Shown here: piece by piece, positions 1 through 9,238 of the stretch
How the letters are laid out: each line of letters starts with the position of its first letter
Position numbering within the stretch: position 1 is the first letter of the stretch
Assembly: GCF_035621355.1 (NCBI RefSeq)
Contig: NZ_CP141769.1
Location: 372,001 to 436,000, forward strand
Direction of reading: 5' to 3'
Source of the DNA: Thiobacillus sp. SCUT-2
GTDB taxonomy: Bacteria > Pseudomonadota > Gammaproteobacteria > Burkholderiales > Thiobacillaceae
DNA length: 64,000 nucleotides
Notes under the pieces: model-generated
Told to the model about the DNA's origin: nothing
What the model saw: the letters and a program-made list of their open reading frames with translations, nothing else
Databases searched by the model: none
Position numbers and translations under genes: made by a program

Positions 1-33
1 AGAGGCTTCGCTTCGCGAGCCCGAAGCGCATGA
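1..33 (+). CDS. C-terminal tail of an upstream gene (partial)
   Basis: An open frame enters from the left edge and reads ten codons (RGFASRARSA) before a TGA at 31-33. That TGA overlaps the ATG of the next gene in an ATGA arrangement, the junction used repeatedly in this operon, so the frame is probably the end of a real upstream gene. In other XrtA loci the gene before this glycosyltransferase is often a FemAB-related protein, but ten residues cannot identify it. Confidence 0.35.
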   Translation, partial: RGFASRARSA

Positions 34-1253
34 GCGAAGGCCTGCTGTTTCTCGCGCACCGCATCCCGTATCCGCCCAACAAGGGCGACAAGATCCGTTC
101 GTTCCACCTCCTGCGCCATCTGAGCACGCGCTACCGCGTTCATCTCGGCGCCTTCGTCGACGATCCCGCCGACTGGCAGTATCGCGAGGCGCTGCGGCCC
201 TACTGTGCGTCGGTCAGGCTGGTGCCGCTGCACCCGCGCCGGGCGCGGCTGGCGAGCCTGGCGGGCCTGCTGACCGGCGAGGCGCTGACCTTGCCTTATT
301 ACCGGAGCGGCGCGCTCAGGCGCTGGGCCGCCGCCCTGGCGGCCGACGGTACCGTGACGCGCGGGCTGGCCTTCTCCTCGGCGATGGCGCAGTTCATGCC
401 GCCCGGGCTTGCGCGCCGGGTGCTCGACATGGTCGATGTCGATTCCGACAAGTGGACGCAATACGCGCCGACCCAGCGCTGGCCGTTGTCGTGGCTGTAT
501 GCGCGCGAAGGCCGCAAGCTGGCGGCGTGGGAGGCGCGGGTGGCCGGGTGTTTCGACGCGACCTTGCTGGTATCGCCCGCCGAGGCGGCCTTGCTGCGGC
601 AGCGCGTGCCGGCGGCATGCGACCGCATCGGCGTGTTCGAGAATGGCGTCGACGCCGAGTATTTTTCGCCGGTCCGGGACTATCCGGATCCCTATGCGGC
701 CGGGCAGATCAGCGTGGTGTTCACCGGCGCGATGGACTACTGGCCGAACGTGGATGCCGTCAGCTGGTTTGCCGAGCGGGTCTTTCCTGCGGTCCGGGAG
801 GCGGTCCCATCGGCCCAGTTCACGATCGTCGGCAGCCGGCCTGCCGAAGACGTGCTTGCGCTGGCGCGCCAGCCCGGCGTCGTGGTGACCGGCAGCGTAC
901 CCGACGTCCGCCCCTGGCTTGCCCATGCGGCCTGCGCCGTGGCGCCGCTGCGCATCGCGCGCGGCGTGCAGAACAAGGTGCTGGAGGCGATGGCGATGGC
1001 CCGTCCCGTAGTCGTCACGCCGCAGGCGGCCGAAGGGATCCATGGTGCGCCGGGGCGCGATTTCGTGGTTGCGGCCGACGCAGCCGGGTTCGCCGCGGAA
1101 GTCGTCGCGGCGCTGCGTCTCCGGGCTTCCGTGCCGCAGGCGCGCGCGCGCGTGCTGGCGCAGTATGACTGGACCCGCAACGTGTCCGCCGTCGATCCGC
1201 TGCTCGAGGCGGCTTCACCGGCCGCCCCCCTTCTGGAGACCTGCCCCGCATGA
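30..1253 (+). CDS. XrtA/PEP-CTERM-associated glycosyltransferase (TIGR03087-like, GT4 fold)
   Basis: Predicted cytoplasmic GT-B glycosyltransferase of 407 residues that would add a sugar during assembly of the exosortase-A-associated exopolysaccharide. The N-terminus carries HRIPYPPNKGDKIRSF, a stretch I associate with the TIGR03087 family. The C-terminal half has the GT4 nucleotide-sugar region, with GAMDYWPNVDAV near residue 235 and VQNKVLEAMAMARPVVVTP near residue 315. It overlaps the upstream frame and the downstream exosortase gene by ATGA junctions, which implies translational coupling. The adjacent exosortase A gene supports the family call. Donor and acceptor sugars cannot be read from the sequence. 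Confidence 0.88.
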   Translation: MSEGLLFLAHRIPYPPNKGDKIRSFHLLRHLSTRYRVHLGAFVDDPADWQYREALRPYCASVRLVPLHPRRARLASLAGLLTGEALTLPYYRSGALRRWAAALAADGTVTRGLAFSSAMAQFMPPGLARRVLDMVDVDSDKWTQYAPTQRWPLSWLYAREGRKLAAWEARVAGCFDATLLVSPAEAALLRQRVPAACDRIGVFENGVDAEYFSPVRDYPDPYAAGQISVVFTGAMDYWPNVDAVSWFAERVFPAVREAVPSAQFTIVGSRPAEDVLALARQPGVVVTGSVPDVRPWLAHAACAVAPLRIARGVQNKVLEAMAMARPVVVTPQAAEGIHGAPGRDFVVAADAAGFAAEVVAALRLRASVPQARARVLAQYDWTRNVSAVDPLLEAASPAAPLLETCPA

Positions 1254-2803
1254 GTGCCTTGCCCGATACCCTGCCTGCAGCCGCGCCGCGCGGCACCTGG
1301 CCCCTGTACGGAGGGGTGACGGCCCTCGTCCTGCTGGCGCTGGCCGCGATCTTCTGGCCGACCTTTCACGCGATGGCGGCCATCTGGGAGCGTTCGGAGA
1401 CCTTCGCCCACGGCTACCTGATCTTCCCGATCAGTCTCTGGCTGATCTGGCGCAAGCGCGAGGCGCTTGCCCGCGTTCGCCCGCGCCCCGACCTGCGCGG
1501 GCTCGTCCTGCTGGCCGGTGCCGGGGCGGCCTGGCTGCTGGCCGACGCTGGCAGCGTCGCCGTCGTCGCGCAATATGCCTTCGTCGCGATGCTGGTCGCC
1601 GCGGTCTGGATCCTGCTCGGGGAAGCGTTTCTGCGGGCAGCCTTCTTTCCGCTGATGTTCCTGTTCTTCGCGGTGCCGATGGGAGAGTTCCTGATCCACC
1701 CCCTGATGAACGTGACCGCCGATTTCACGGTGTCGATGCTGCGGGCGACCGGCATTCCGGTCTACCGCGAAGGCACGTTCTTCAGCATTCCCAGCGGCAA
1801 CTGGTCGGTCGTCGAAGGGTGCTCCGGCCTGCGCTACCTGATCGCCTCGGTGACGCTCGGCGTGCTGTACGCCTATCTGTCCTACCGTTCGTTCAAGCGC
1901 CGCCTGCTGTTCTCGCTCGCCGCGATGGTGGTGCCGGTGTTCGCCAACAGCGGGCGCGCCTACCTGATCGTGATGATCGCCCACCTTTCCGACATGAAGC
2001 TCGCACTCGGTGTCGATCACTACATCTACGGCTGGGTCTTCTTCGGCATTGTCATGCTGCTGTTGTTCTGGGTCGGCAGCTTCTGGCGCGAGGACGACCT
2101 TCCCATGCCGGCGCAGCCGTCTCCGCAGCGGAATGCCGCTCCCGAGCGTGGCACCGGCCGGCCGCTGCTGCCGGTCGCGCTGGCGGCGCTCGTGCTCGCG
2201 GGGCTGTGGCCGGTCTACGCGCACTGGCTGGAGACGCGCCCGCTGCCGAACCTGCCCGCACTCGCGGTCCAGCCCGCGGGCGGCTGGCGCCCTGCGCCGC
2301 CGTTCACGACCTGGGTGCCCCACTGGATCGGCGCCGACCGTCAGCTGCGGCAAACCTTCGCCGAGGGGCGGCAGGCGGTCATGCTCGAGCTCGATTACTA
2401 CGTGACGCAGCGGCAGGACGCCGAGCTCATCAACTCGCAGAATTTCATGATCAGGCAGAAGGACCCTGCGTGGGCGAACGTCGGCGAGGGCCTCGTCACG
2501 GTGCGGATCGGCGGCAGGACGCGACAGGTCCGGCAGGCGAAGATGCTCGGCAGCGATGGTCAGCGGATACTCGTGTGGCAGTGGAACCTGATCGACCGGA
2601 ACACGGTCGTCAACGACTATTACGCCAAGCTGGTGCTGGCGCTCGACCGCGTGCGGCTGGCCCGCGACGATGGTCTGTCGGTGCTGATCGCCACGCCGTA
2701 TCCGGAAACGGGCATCCAGGGCGCGGCGGCGACGCTGGCCCGGTTTGCGGCGGACATGGAACCGGAGATCGCGCGTGCGCTCGATCGGGTCGACGGGCCG
2801 TGA
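1250..2803 (+). CDS. xrtA: Exosortase A fused to an EpsI domain
   Basis: Inner-membrane cysteine transpeptidase-like enzyme that in this family recognises C-terminal PEP-CTERM sorting signals. The 517 residues have about eight hydrophobic segments up to roughly residue 285. The expected catalytic triad is present: Cys191 in VEGCSGLRYL, Arg236 in NSGRAYLIV and His257 in DHYIYGWVFF. After a linker and one more membrane segment (about 300-325), residues 340-515 form an EpsI-type periplasmic domain, a module that is a separate gene in some other XrtA loci. The start overlaps the previous gene by four bases. No PEP-CTERM substrate was found in this window, so targets must be encoded elsewhere. Confidence 0.95.
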   Translation: MSALPDTLPAAAPRGTWPLYGGVTALVLLALAAIFWPTFHAMAAIWERSETFAHGYLIFPISLWLIWRKREALARVRPRPDLRGLVLLAGAGAAWLLADAGSVAVVAQYAFVAMLVAAVWILLGEAFLRAAFFPLMFLFFAVPMGEFLIHPLMNVTADFTVSMLRATGIPVYREGTFFSIPSGNWSVVEGCSGLRYLIASVTLGVLYAYLSYRSFKRRLLFSLAAMVVPVFANSGRAYLIVMIAHLSDMKLALGVDHYIYGWVFFGIVMLLLFWVGSFWREDDLPMPAQPSPQRNAAPERGTGRPLLPVALAALVLAGLWPVYAHWLETRPLPNLPALAVQPAGGWRPAPPFTTWVPHWIGADRQLRQTFAEGRQAVMLELDYYVTQRQDAELINSQNFMIRQKDPAWANVGEGLVTVRIGGRTRQVRQAKMLGSDGQRILVWQWNLIDRNTVVNDYYAKLVLALDRVRLARDDGLSVLIATPYPETGIQGAAATLARFAADMEPEIARALDRVDGP

Positions 2804-3948
2804 CCGCGCATATCGTGCACATCGTCCACCGCTTCGATACCGGCGGCATGGAAAACGGGATGGTGAACCTGTTCAACACGCTGCCGCCCGAGCGCTATCG
2901 GCACAGCGTCGTCGCACTGACCGACTTCAGCGATTTCCGCCGCCGCATCACGGCGCAGGAGGTCGGGTTCCACGCCCTGCGGCGGCCCCCGGGCCGCGGC
3001 CTCGGCTGGATGGGGCGGCTCCGCACCCTGCTGCGCGAACTGCGTCCCGACCTCGTCCACACCCGCAACCTCGCTGCGCTGGAGGCGCAGTTCGTCGCGG
3101 CGGCGGCCGGCATCCGCGCCACCGTGCACGGAGAGCACGGACGCGACATGTTCGACCTGCACGGACGGAGCCGGAAGTACAACCTGCTGCGACGCGCGGC
3201 GCGCCCCTTCGTGTCGAATTACGTTGCGGTGAGCCGCGACCTGGAGAACTGGTTGCGCGAGGTCGTCCGCGTGCCGCCGCGCAAGCTCCACCAGATCTAC
3301 AACGGCGTCGACAGCGCGCGATTCCGTCCGCGCGCCGGCGCGCGCCCCGCCATCCTGCCGCCGGCGTTTGCCGACGCCTCCAGCACGGTCCTCGGCTCGG
3401 TCGGCCGCATGGTCGAGGTGAAGGACTACCCCATGCTCGCGCGCGCCTTCATCCGTCTTCATCGCGAGCGTCCGGCGCAGGCGGAACGGGCACGCCTGGT
3501 CATCGTCGGCGAAGGTCCTGCGCGCGCAGCCTGCCTCGAACTGCTCCGGGGGGCCGGCCTGGCGCATCGGGCCTGGCTGCCGGGCGAGCGCCACGACATC
3601 CCCGCACTGATGCAGGCGTTCGACGTCTTCGTCCTGCCGTCGAAAAACGAGGGCATCTCCAATACCATACTCGAAGCGCTGGCGAGCGGCCTGCCGGTGG
3701 TCGCCACCGCGGTGGGCGGCAGCGTCGAACTGGTGGAGAGCGGGATCAACGGCCGGCTGGTCGAGGCGGGCGGCGAGGAGCGCATGGCACAGGCCTTGCT
3801 GGATTATCTGGGGGACGACGGCGCGGCGGCGCGCATCGCCGAACAGGGCCGAAATGCACGGCGCGCGGCCGAGCAGCGCTTCAGCATCCCGGCGATGGCG
3901 GCGGCCTACGCTGCGGTGTACGAGCAGACACTGGGGCGTCGGCGCTGA
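2800..3948 (+). CDS. XrtA/PEP-CTERM-associated glycosyltransferase (TIGR03088-like, GT4)
   Basis: Predicted 382-residue GT-B glycosyltransferase. I chose the GTG at 2800 because it overlaps the xrtA stop (GTGA) and places the family N-terminus HIVHRFDTGGMENGMVNL at residues 7-24; the frame is open much further upstream, but that part lies inside xrtA. The C-terminal GT4 signature FVLPSKNEGISNTILEALA is near residue 280. It sits directly after exosortase A, the usual place for TIGR03088 members, and probably extends the same glycan as the gene at position 30. A gap of 50 bases separates it from the amidotransferase gene. Confidence 0.88.
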   Translation: MTAHIVHIVHRFDTGGMENGMVNLFNTLPPERYRHSVVALTDFSDFRRRITAQEVGFHALRRPPGRGLGWMGRLRTLLRELRPDLVHTRNLAALEAQFVAAAAGIRATVHGEHGRDMFDLHGRSRKYNLLRRAARPFVSNYVAVSRDLENWLREVVRVPPRKLHQIYNGVDSARFRPRAGARPAILPPAFADASSTVLGSVGRMVEVKDYPMLARAFIRLHRERPAQAERARLVIVGEGPARAACLELLRGAGLAHRAWLPGERHDIPALMQAFDVFVLPSKNEGISNTILEALASGLPVVATAVGGSVELVESGINGRLVEAGGEERMAQALLDYLGDDGAAARIAEQGRNARRAAEQRFSIPAMAAAYAAVYEQTLGRRR

Positions 3949-3998
3949 AGGGCCGTCGGCGCGCCCGATAAATCGACAGGACACGGACAGCAACCCAC

Positions 3999-5918
3999 AT
4001 GTGCGGCATTACAGGCATATTCGACATCGGCGGCTCGAACGCGATTTCGCGCGAGCTGCTGCATCGGATGAACGAAGCGCAGTTCCATCGCGGCCCCGAC
4101 GAGGGCGGGCTGCATCTCGAGCCGGGGCTCGGACTGGGGCACCGGCGACTGTCGATCATCGATCTGGCCAGCGGCCAGCAGCCGCTCTTCAACGAGGACG
4201 GCTCGGTCGTCGTCGTGTTCAACGGCGAGATCTACAATTTCCAGCAGCTGGTTCCCGAGCTCGAGGCGCTGGGCCACGTCTTCCGCACCCATTCCGACAC
4301 CGAAGTCATCGTCCATGCCTGGGAGGCCTGGGGCGAGACCTGCGTCCGGCGCTTCCGCGGCATGTTCGCCTTCGCGCTGTGGGACCGGAATCGCGAGACG
4401 CTGTTCGTCGTGCGCGACCGCTTCGGCGTCAAGCCCCTCTACTATGCCTTCCTGGACACCGGCGAATTCATCTTCGGTTCCGAGCTGAAGGCCCTGCTCG
4501 TGCATCCGAGCCTCGCACGCGACATCGACCCGCTGGCGGTCGAGGAATATTTCGCGTACGGCTATGTCCCCGAGCCGCGCACCATCTTCAAGCGCGTGCA
4601 GAAGCTGCCGCCGGGCTTCACCCTCACCCTCAGGCGCGGAGCGGCGCGCGCCTTGCCGAAGCAATACTGGGACGTGCCGTTCGAGCCGGTCCCCGTGAAG
4701 GACGAGGCGGCGGCGATGGACGAGCTGGTCGAGCGCCTGAAGGAGTCGATCCGCCTGCGCATGATCGCCGACGTGCCGCTCGGCGCCTTTCTTTCCGGCG
4801 GCGTCGATTCGAGCGCGGTGGTCGCGATGATGGCGACGCAGTCGCCCACGCCGGTGAACACCTGCTCGATCGGCTTCGACGATCCCGCCTTCGACGAGGT
4901 GGCGTTCGCGCAGCAGGTCGCCGACCGCTACCGCACGCGGCACCATGTGGAGACCGTCGCCGCCGACGACTTCAGCCTGGTCGGCAAGCTCGCGCAGGTC
5001 TACGACGAGCCCTACGCCGATTCGTCGGCGCTGCCGACCTACCGGGTCTGCGAGCTGGCGCGCAAGCACGTGAAGGTGGCGCTGTCGGGCGACGGCGGCG
5101 ACGAACATTTCGCCGGCTACCGGCGCTATCGCTGGTTCCGCTACGAGGAGCGGATGCGCTCGGTAATGCCGCTGATGCTGCGCCGCCCGCTGTTCGGCGC
5201 GCTCGGCCGGCTGTACCCGAAGGCCGACTGGGCGCCGCGGGTATTCCGCGCCAAGACGACCTTCGAGGCGCTCGCGCGCGACACCGTCGAAGGCTATTTC
5301 CACGGCGTCTCGCTGCTGTCCGACGCGCAGCGCAGGCAGCTGTTCTCGCCCGCGTTCAAGCGCGAGCTGCAAGGCTACGAAGCAGTCGAGGTCCTGCGTC
5401 GCCACGCGGCCGTGGCGCCGACCGACGATCCGCTGTCGCTGGTGCAGTATCTCGACATGAAGACCTATCTGGTCGGCGACATCCTCACCAAGGTCGACCG
5501 CGCCAGCATGGCGCATGCGCTCGAGGTGCGCGAGCCCCTGCTCGACCACGAGCTGATGGGCTGGGTGTCGGGCCTGCCGACCGATCTCAAGTTGCGCGGG
5601 ACCGAGGGCAAGTATCTGCTGAAGAAGGCGATGGAGCCCTATCTGCCGCACGACGTGCTGTACCGCCGGAAGATGGGCTTTTCGGTGCCGCTGGCGGCCT
5701 GGTTCCGCGGGCCGCTCGCGGCGACCATCCGCAGTGTCGTGCTCGGGGAGCGGCTGGCGTCGACCGGCCTCTTCAACCGGGACTACCTGCGCGAGGTGGT
5801 CGACGCCCACCAGTCCGGTCGCCGCGACTGTTCGGTGATCCTGTGGACGGTCCTGATGTTCGATGCCTTCCTCGGCCAGGTGCTGGGGATGGACGAGGCA
5901 CAACGCGAGGCGGCATGA
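3999..5918 (+). CDS. XrtA-associated asparagine synthase-like amidotransferase (TIGR03108-like)
   Basis: Glutamine-dependent amidotransferase of 639 residues, built like asparagine synthase B. The chain begins Met-Cys-Gly-Ile, so the N-terminal nucleophile Cys2 is intact. FNGEIYN lies near residue 74 and RGMFAFALWD near 120. The synthetase half has the pyrophosphate loop SGGVDSS near residue 266 and SGDGGDEHFAGY near 365. In exosortase A loci this protein is thought to amidate a sugar or glycan intermediate rather than aspartate, but the substrate is unproven. The stop overlaps the next start by ATGA. Compare the second, cysteine-less homologue at 14553-16379. Confidence 0.92.
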   Translation: MCGITGIFDIGGSNAISRELLHRMNEAQFHRGPDEGGLHLEPGLGLGHRRLSIIDLASGQQPLFNEDGSVVVVFNGEIYNFQQLVPELEALGHVFRTHSDTEVIVHAWEAWGETCVRRFRGMFAFALWDRNRETLFVVRDRFGVKPLYYAFLDTGEFIFGSELKALLVHPSLARDIDPLAVEEYFAYGYVPEPRTIFKRVQKLPPGFTLTLRRGAARALPKQYWDVPFEPVPVKDEAAAMDELVERLKESIRLRMIADVPLGAFLSGGVDSSAVVAMMATQSPTPVNTCSIGFDDPAFDEVAFAQQVADRYRTRHHVETVAADDFSLVGKLAQVYDEPYADSSALPTYRVCELARKHVKVALSGDGGDEHFAGYRRYRWFRYEERMRSVMPLMLRRPLFGALGRLYPKADWAPRVFRAKTTFEALARDTVEGYFHGVSLLSDAQRRQLFSPAFKRELQGYEAVEVLRRHAAVAPTDDPLSLVQYLDMKTYLVGDILTKVDRASMAHALEVREPLLDHELMGWVSGLPTDLKLRGTEGKYLLKKAMEPYLPHDVLYRRKMGFSVPLAAWFRGPLAATIRSVVLGERLASTGLFNRDYLREVVDAHQSGRRDCSVILWTVLMFDAFLGQVLGMDEAQREAA

Positions 5919-7141
5919 AGATCCTGCACGTATTCGACCATACCCTGCCGCTGCATTCCGGCTACACCTTCCGCAGCGCGGCGATTCTGCGCAACCAGCG
6001 CAAGCTGGGCTGGCAGACCTGGCATCTTTCCGGCCCCCGCCAGATCGACTGCACCGTGCCCGAGGAGGACGCCGACGGCCTGCATTTCTATCGCACGCCG
6101 AAGCCGGCGGGATTGCTCACCAGGCTGCCCGGAGGCGAGCCGTTCGCGGCGATGGCGGCGATCGAGAAGCGCCTGCTCGGGCTGGCACGTGAACTGCAGC
6201 CCGACGTCATCCACGCCCACTCGCCGGTGCTCGACGCCGTTCCGGCGATCCGCGTCGGCCGCAGGCTGGGGATTCCCGTCGTCTACGAAATCCGCGCCTT
6301 CTGGGAGGACGCCGCGGTCGACCACGGCAGCACGCGCGAGGGCAGCCTTCGCTACCGGCTGACGCGCGCGCTGGAAACGTGGGCCGTCAAGCGGGCCGAC
6401 GCGGTGACCGTCATCTGCGAGGGCCTGCGCGGCGATCTCGTCGGGCGCGGCATCCCGCCCGGCAAGATCACCGTCATCCCCAACGCGGTCGATATCGAGA
6501 AATTCGCGCTGGGCGGCAAGGCGGATCCCGAACTGAAGATGAAGCTCGGGCTCGGGAACAGCCGCGTGCTCGGCTTCATCGGCTCGTTCTACGCCTACGA
6601 GGGGCTCGACCTGCTGATCGCCGCCCTGCCTGCGATTCTCAGGCAGGTGCCGGACGTCAAGGTGCTCCTGGTCGGCGGGGGGCCGCAGGACACGGCGTTG
6701 AAGCGGCAGGTCATGGCGCTCGACCTCAAGGATCGCGTCGTCTTCACCGGGCGCGTGCCGCATGCCGACGTGAACCGCTACTACGATCTGATCGACGTGC
6801 TCGTGTATCCGCGCCATCCGATGCGCCTGACCGAGCTCGTCACGCCGCTGAAGCCGCTCGAGGCGATGGCACAGGGCCGGCTGATGGTGGCCTCCGACGT
6901 CGGCGGGCACCGCGAACTGATCCAGGACGGCAAGACCGGCGTGCTGTTTCGCGCGGGCCAGGCGGGCGAACTGGCGAGCAAGGTCGTGGCGCTGCTCAAA
7001 TACGAGCAGGGCTGGGATGGCATGAAGAAGAACGGCCGCCATTTCGTGGAGACCGAACGCAACTGGGCCGCCAGCGTGGCGCGCTATCGGGGCGTGTACG
7101 GCAGCCTCGCCGGGCCGGGATGGGAGGCGGCGCTTGGCTGA
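5915..7141 (+). CDS. XrtA-associated glycosyltransferase (TIGR04063-like, GT4)
   Basis: Predicted 408-residue GT-B glycosyltransferase. The ATG at 5915 overlaps the preceding stop and gives the N-terminus MKILHVFDHTLPLHSGYTFR, which I associate with the TIGR04063 group of exosortase-A-linked enzymes. The donor-binding half shows GFIGSFYAYEGLD near residue 215 and TPLKPLEAMAQGRLMVASD near residue 305. The frame is open far upstream, but that portion is an out-of-frame shadow of the amidotransferase gene. The end overlaps the next glycosyltransferase by eight bases. Role inferred: another sugar addition step in the XrtA-linked glycan pathway. Confidence 0.87.
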   Translation: MKILHVFDHTLPLHSGYTFRSAAILRNQRKLGWQTWHLSGPRQIDCTVPEEDADGLHFYRTPKPAGLLTRLPGGEPFAAMAAIEKRLLGLARELQPDVIHAHSPVLDAVPAIRVGRRLGIPVVYEIRAFWEDAAVDHGSTREGSLRYRLTRALETWAVKRADAVTVICEGLRGDLVGRGIPPGKITVIPNAVDIEKFALGGKADPELKMKLGLGNSRVLGFIGSFYAYEGLDLLIAALPAILRQVPDVKVLLVGGGPQDTALKRQVMALDLKDRVVFTGRVPHADVNRYYDLIDVLVYPRHPMRLTELVTPLKPLEAMAQGRLMVASDVGGHRELIQDGKTGVLFRAGQAGELASKVVALLKYEQGWDGMKKNGRHFVETERNWAASVARYRGVYGSLAGPGWEAALG

Positions 7142-8396
7142 GGCACGTGCCGGTGCGGCGGGGGCGATCGATCTCGTCGTGTTCAGTACGCTGTTTCCCA
7201 GCGTCGCGCGCCCTGGCGCCGGCCTGTTCATCCGGGAACGCATGTTCCGCGTGGCGCAGCACCGCCCGCTTGCCGTCGTGTCGCCGCAGCCCTGGTTCCC
7301 CGGGCTGGCCCTGATCCGTCGGGTGCGCCCAGGCTACCGTCCTCAGGCGCCGGCACTGGAAATCCAGCAGGGCATCCGCGTGTATCACCCGCGCTTTCTC
7401 GCCGCCCCGGGGATCCTCCGCCGGTTCGACGGACTGTCGATGGCGCTGGCCAGTTTCTTCCTGCTGCGACGCCTGAAGCGCGAAGGGGCACGGCTCATCG
7501 ACGCGCACTTCGCCTACCCGGACGGTGCGGCCGCCGTCACGCTGGGGCGTTGGCTTGGCCTGTCGGTGACGATCACCCTTCGCGGCACCGAGGTGCCGCA
7601 CAGCCGCGACACACGACTGCGCCGTCGGCTGGCGCGCGCGCTCGGCGCGGCGACGCGGGTCTTTGCGGTGTCCGACTCGCTCCGGCGCCTCGCCCTCGAT
7701 CTCGGCGCTGCCCCCGAGAAGACCGAGGTGATCGGGAACGGCGTCGACCTCGGCATGTTTCACCCGGTTGATCGTCATGCGGCGCGCGCCCGCTACGACC
7801 TGCCCGATCGGGCGCAGGTGCTCGTTTCGGTGGGCGGGCTGGTCGAGCGCAAGGGCATGCACCGCGTCATCGACTGCCTGCCGATGCTCATCGAGCGCCA
7901 TCCGGACCTGCACTATGTCGTCGTCGGCGGCGGCGGCCCCGAAGGCGACATGCGCGCCGAACTCGAGGCGCAGGCAGCGCGCCTCGGCCTGAGCGACCGC
8001 GTGCATTTTCTGGGTGCCTTGCCGCCGGAAGCCCTCAAATGGCCGCTGTCGGCCGCCGACGTCTTCGTGCTCGCGACGCGCAATGAAGGCTGGGCCAACG
8101 TATTCTTGGAAGCCATGGCATGCGGCCTGCCCGTCGTCACCACGGACGTCGGCGGCAATGCGGAAGTCGTCTGCCATCCCGGCCTCGGGCGCATCGTGCC
8201 GTTTGGCGATGCGGCCGCCTTGCAGGCGGCGCTGGACGAGGCGCTCGACGCGCACTGGGACCGGGATGCGATCCTTGCATACGCGCGCGCCAACCAGTGG
8301 GATGCGCGCGTCGCCCAGCTGCTGCGCGCATTCGCGCCCCTGCTTTCCTCCCCGTCGCCTGCCGATCGGCACATGCCGACGGCCGCACGCCGATGA
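7134..8396 (+). CDS. Glycosyltransferase family 4 protein
   Basis: Predicted 420-residue GT-B enzyme with N-terminal FSTLFPSVARPGAGLFIRER, resembling colanic-acid-type GT4 proteins. The C-terminal domain has GLVERKGMHRVIDCLP near residue 240 and TRNEGWANVFLEAMACGLPVV near 315. The best start is a TTG at 7134 that overlaps the previous stop; an in-frame GTG at residue 16 would delete part of the first beta strand and is less likely. It is followed by a sulfotransferase gene with an ATGA overlap, so the two products may act on the same glycan. Confidence 0.85.
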   Translation: MAEARAGAAGAIDLVVFSTLFPSVARPGAGLFIRERMFRVAQHRPLAVVSPQPWFPGLALIRRVRPGYRPQAPALEIQQGIRVYHPRFLAAPGILRRFDGLSMALASFFLLRRLKREGARLIDAHFAYPDGAAAVTLGRWLGLSVTITLRGTEVPHSRDTRLRRRLARALGAATRVFAVSDSLRRLALDLGAAPEKTEVIGNGVDLGMFHPVDRHAARARYDLPDRAQVLVSVGGLVERKGMHRVIDCLPMLIERHPDLHYVVVGGGGPEGDMRAELEAQAARLGLSDRVHFLGALPPEALKWPLSAADVFVLATRNEGWANVFLEAMACGLPVVTTDVGGNAEVVCHPGLGRIVPFGDAAALQAALDEALDAHWDRDAILAYARANQWDARVAQLLRAFAPLLSSPSPADRHMPTAARR

Positions 8397-9238
8397 GCGC
8401 ACCTCGGCCTGCGACCGGACACGACGCGCGCAGCGTGCCTGCACGGCTTCGCCATGCCATCTGGCGGCACGCCAAGGCGGTGCGGCAGCGTCTGCTTCCC
8501 CGCCGGGTGGCGCAGCACGTCTTCGTCGCGGGGATGCAGCGTTCGGGCACCAACCTCCTGATGGACGTGCTCGATGCGAGTGCCGCCACCCAGGTGTTCC
8601 ACGAAACCGACCCGCGTGCCTTCGAGCGCTACGAAATGCGGGATTGCGAGGTGATCGGCCAGCTGGTGCGGCAGAGCGTGGCGCCGGTATTCGTCATCAA
8701 GGCCCTGTGCGAGCTCGATCGGCTCCCGTTCCTGATGGAGCGCTTCAACCCGGCGAAAACGCTCTGGATGGTGAGGGACTGGCGCGACAGCGTCGATTCG
8801 GCGATCAAGTCGTTCGGCAATTTCGTGCCGCAATGGCAGCGGCTGGCGCACGGCGACGCGAGCGACTGGCGCGGGCGCGGCATGTCGGCCACTACCCGCG
8901 AGCGGCTGCGCGCACTGTATCGGCCCGACGCCAGCGAGGCGGAAGGTGCGGCGATCATGTGGTTCTACCGCAATGCGATCTTCTTCGAGCAGCAGCTCGC
9001 CGCGGATCCCCGCGTCCGGGTGGTGTTCTACGAGTCGCTGGTTCAGCAGCCGATGCGCGAAGTGGCCGCGGTGTACGATTTTCTCGGCCTGTCCGGCTTC
9101 AATGCCGCGATCGCGGCGCGCATCCATGCGCGCTCCGTCAGGCACCGCAGCCCGCCCGACATCTCGCCGGCGGTGGCCGGCTTGTGCGACGAGCTGCTGA
9201 TGCGCTTCAAGGCGCTGCCCCGGGAGGGATCGGCATGA
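8393..9238 (+). CDS. Sulfotransferase family protein
   Basis: Predicted 281-residue PAPS-dependent sulfotransferase. The 5'-phosphosulfate loop is FVAGMQRSGTNLLMDVLDA near residue 45, and the 3'-phosphate-binding region fits LWMVRDWRDSVDSAIKS near residue 125. ATG 8393 is used because it overlaps the preceding stop, whereas the frame upstream of it lies inside the glycosyltransferase. This is the first of three unrelated-looking sulfotransferases in the glycan region (others at 16504 and 27070), suggesting the polymer or an attached group is sulfated. The acceptor is unknown. Confidence 0.85.
   Translation: MSAPRPATGHDARSVPARLRHAIWRHAKAVRQRLLPRRVAQHVFVAGMQRSGTNLLMDVLDASAATQVFHETDPRAFERYEMRDCEVIGQLVRQSVAPVFVIKALCELDRLPFLMERFNPAKTLWMVRDWRDSVDSAIKSFGNFVPQWQRLAHGDASDWRGRGMSATTRERLRALYRPDASEAEGAAIMWFYRNAIFFEQQLAADPRVRVVFYESLVQQPMREVAAVYDFLGLSGFNAAIAARIHARSVRHRSPPDISPAVAGLCDELLMRFKALPREGSA

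Noticed and set aside
737-2353. Long minus-strand frame of more than 500 codons under the first two genes
   Set aside because: It lies opposite two clearly recognised genes, is rich in Arg, Gln, His and Gly as expected for an antisense shadow, and has no domain.
3906-5903. Minus-strand frame of about 660 codons under the amidotransferase gene
   Set aside because: Antisense shadow of a gene with intact catalytic motifs; composition is typical of codon-position mirroring.
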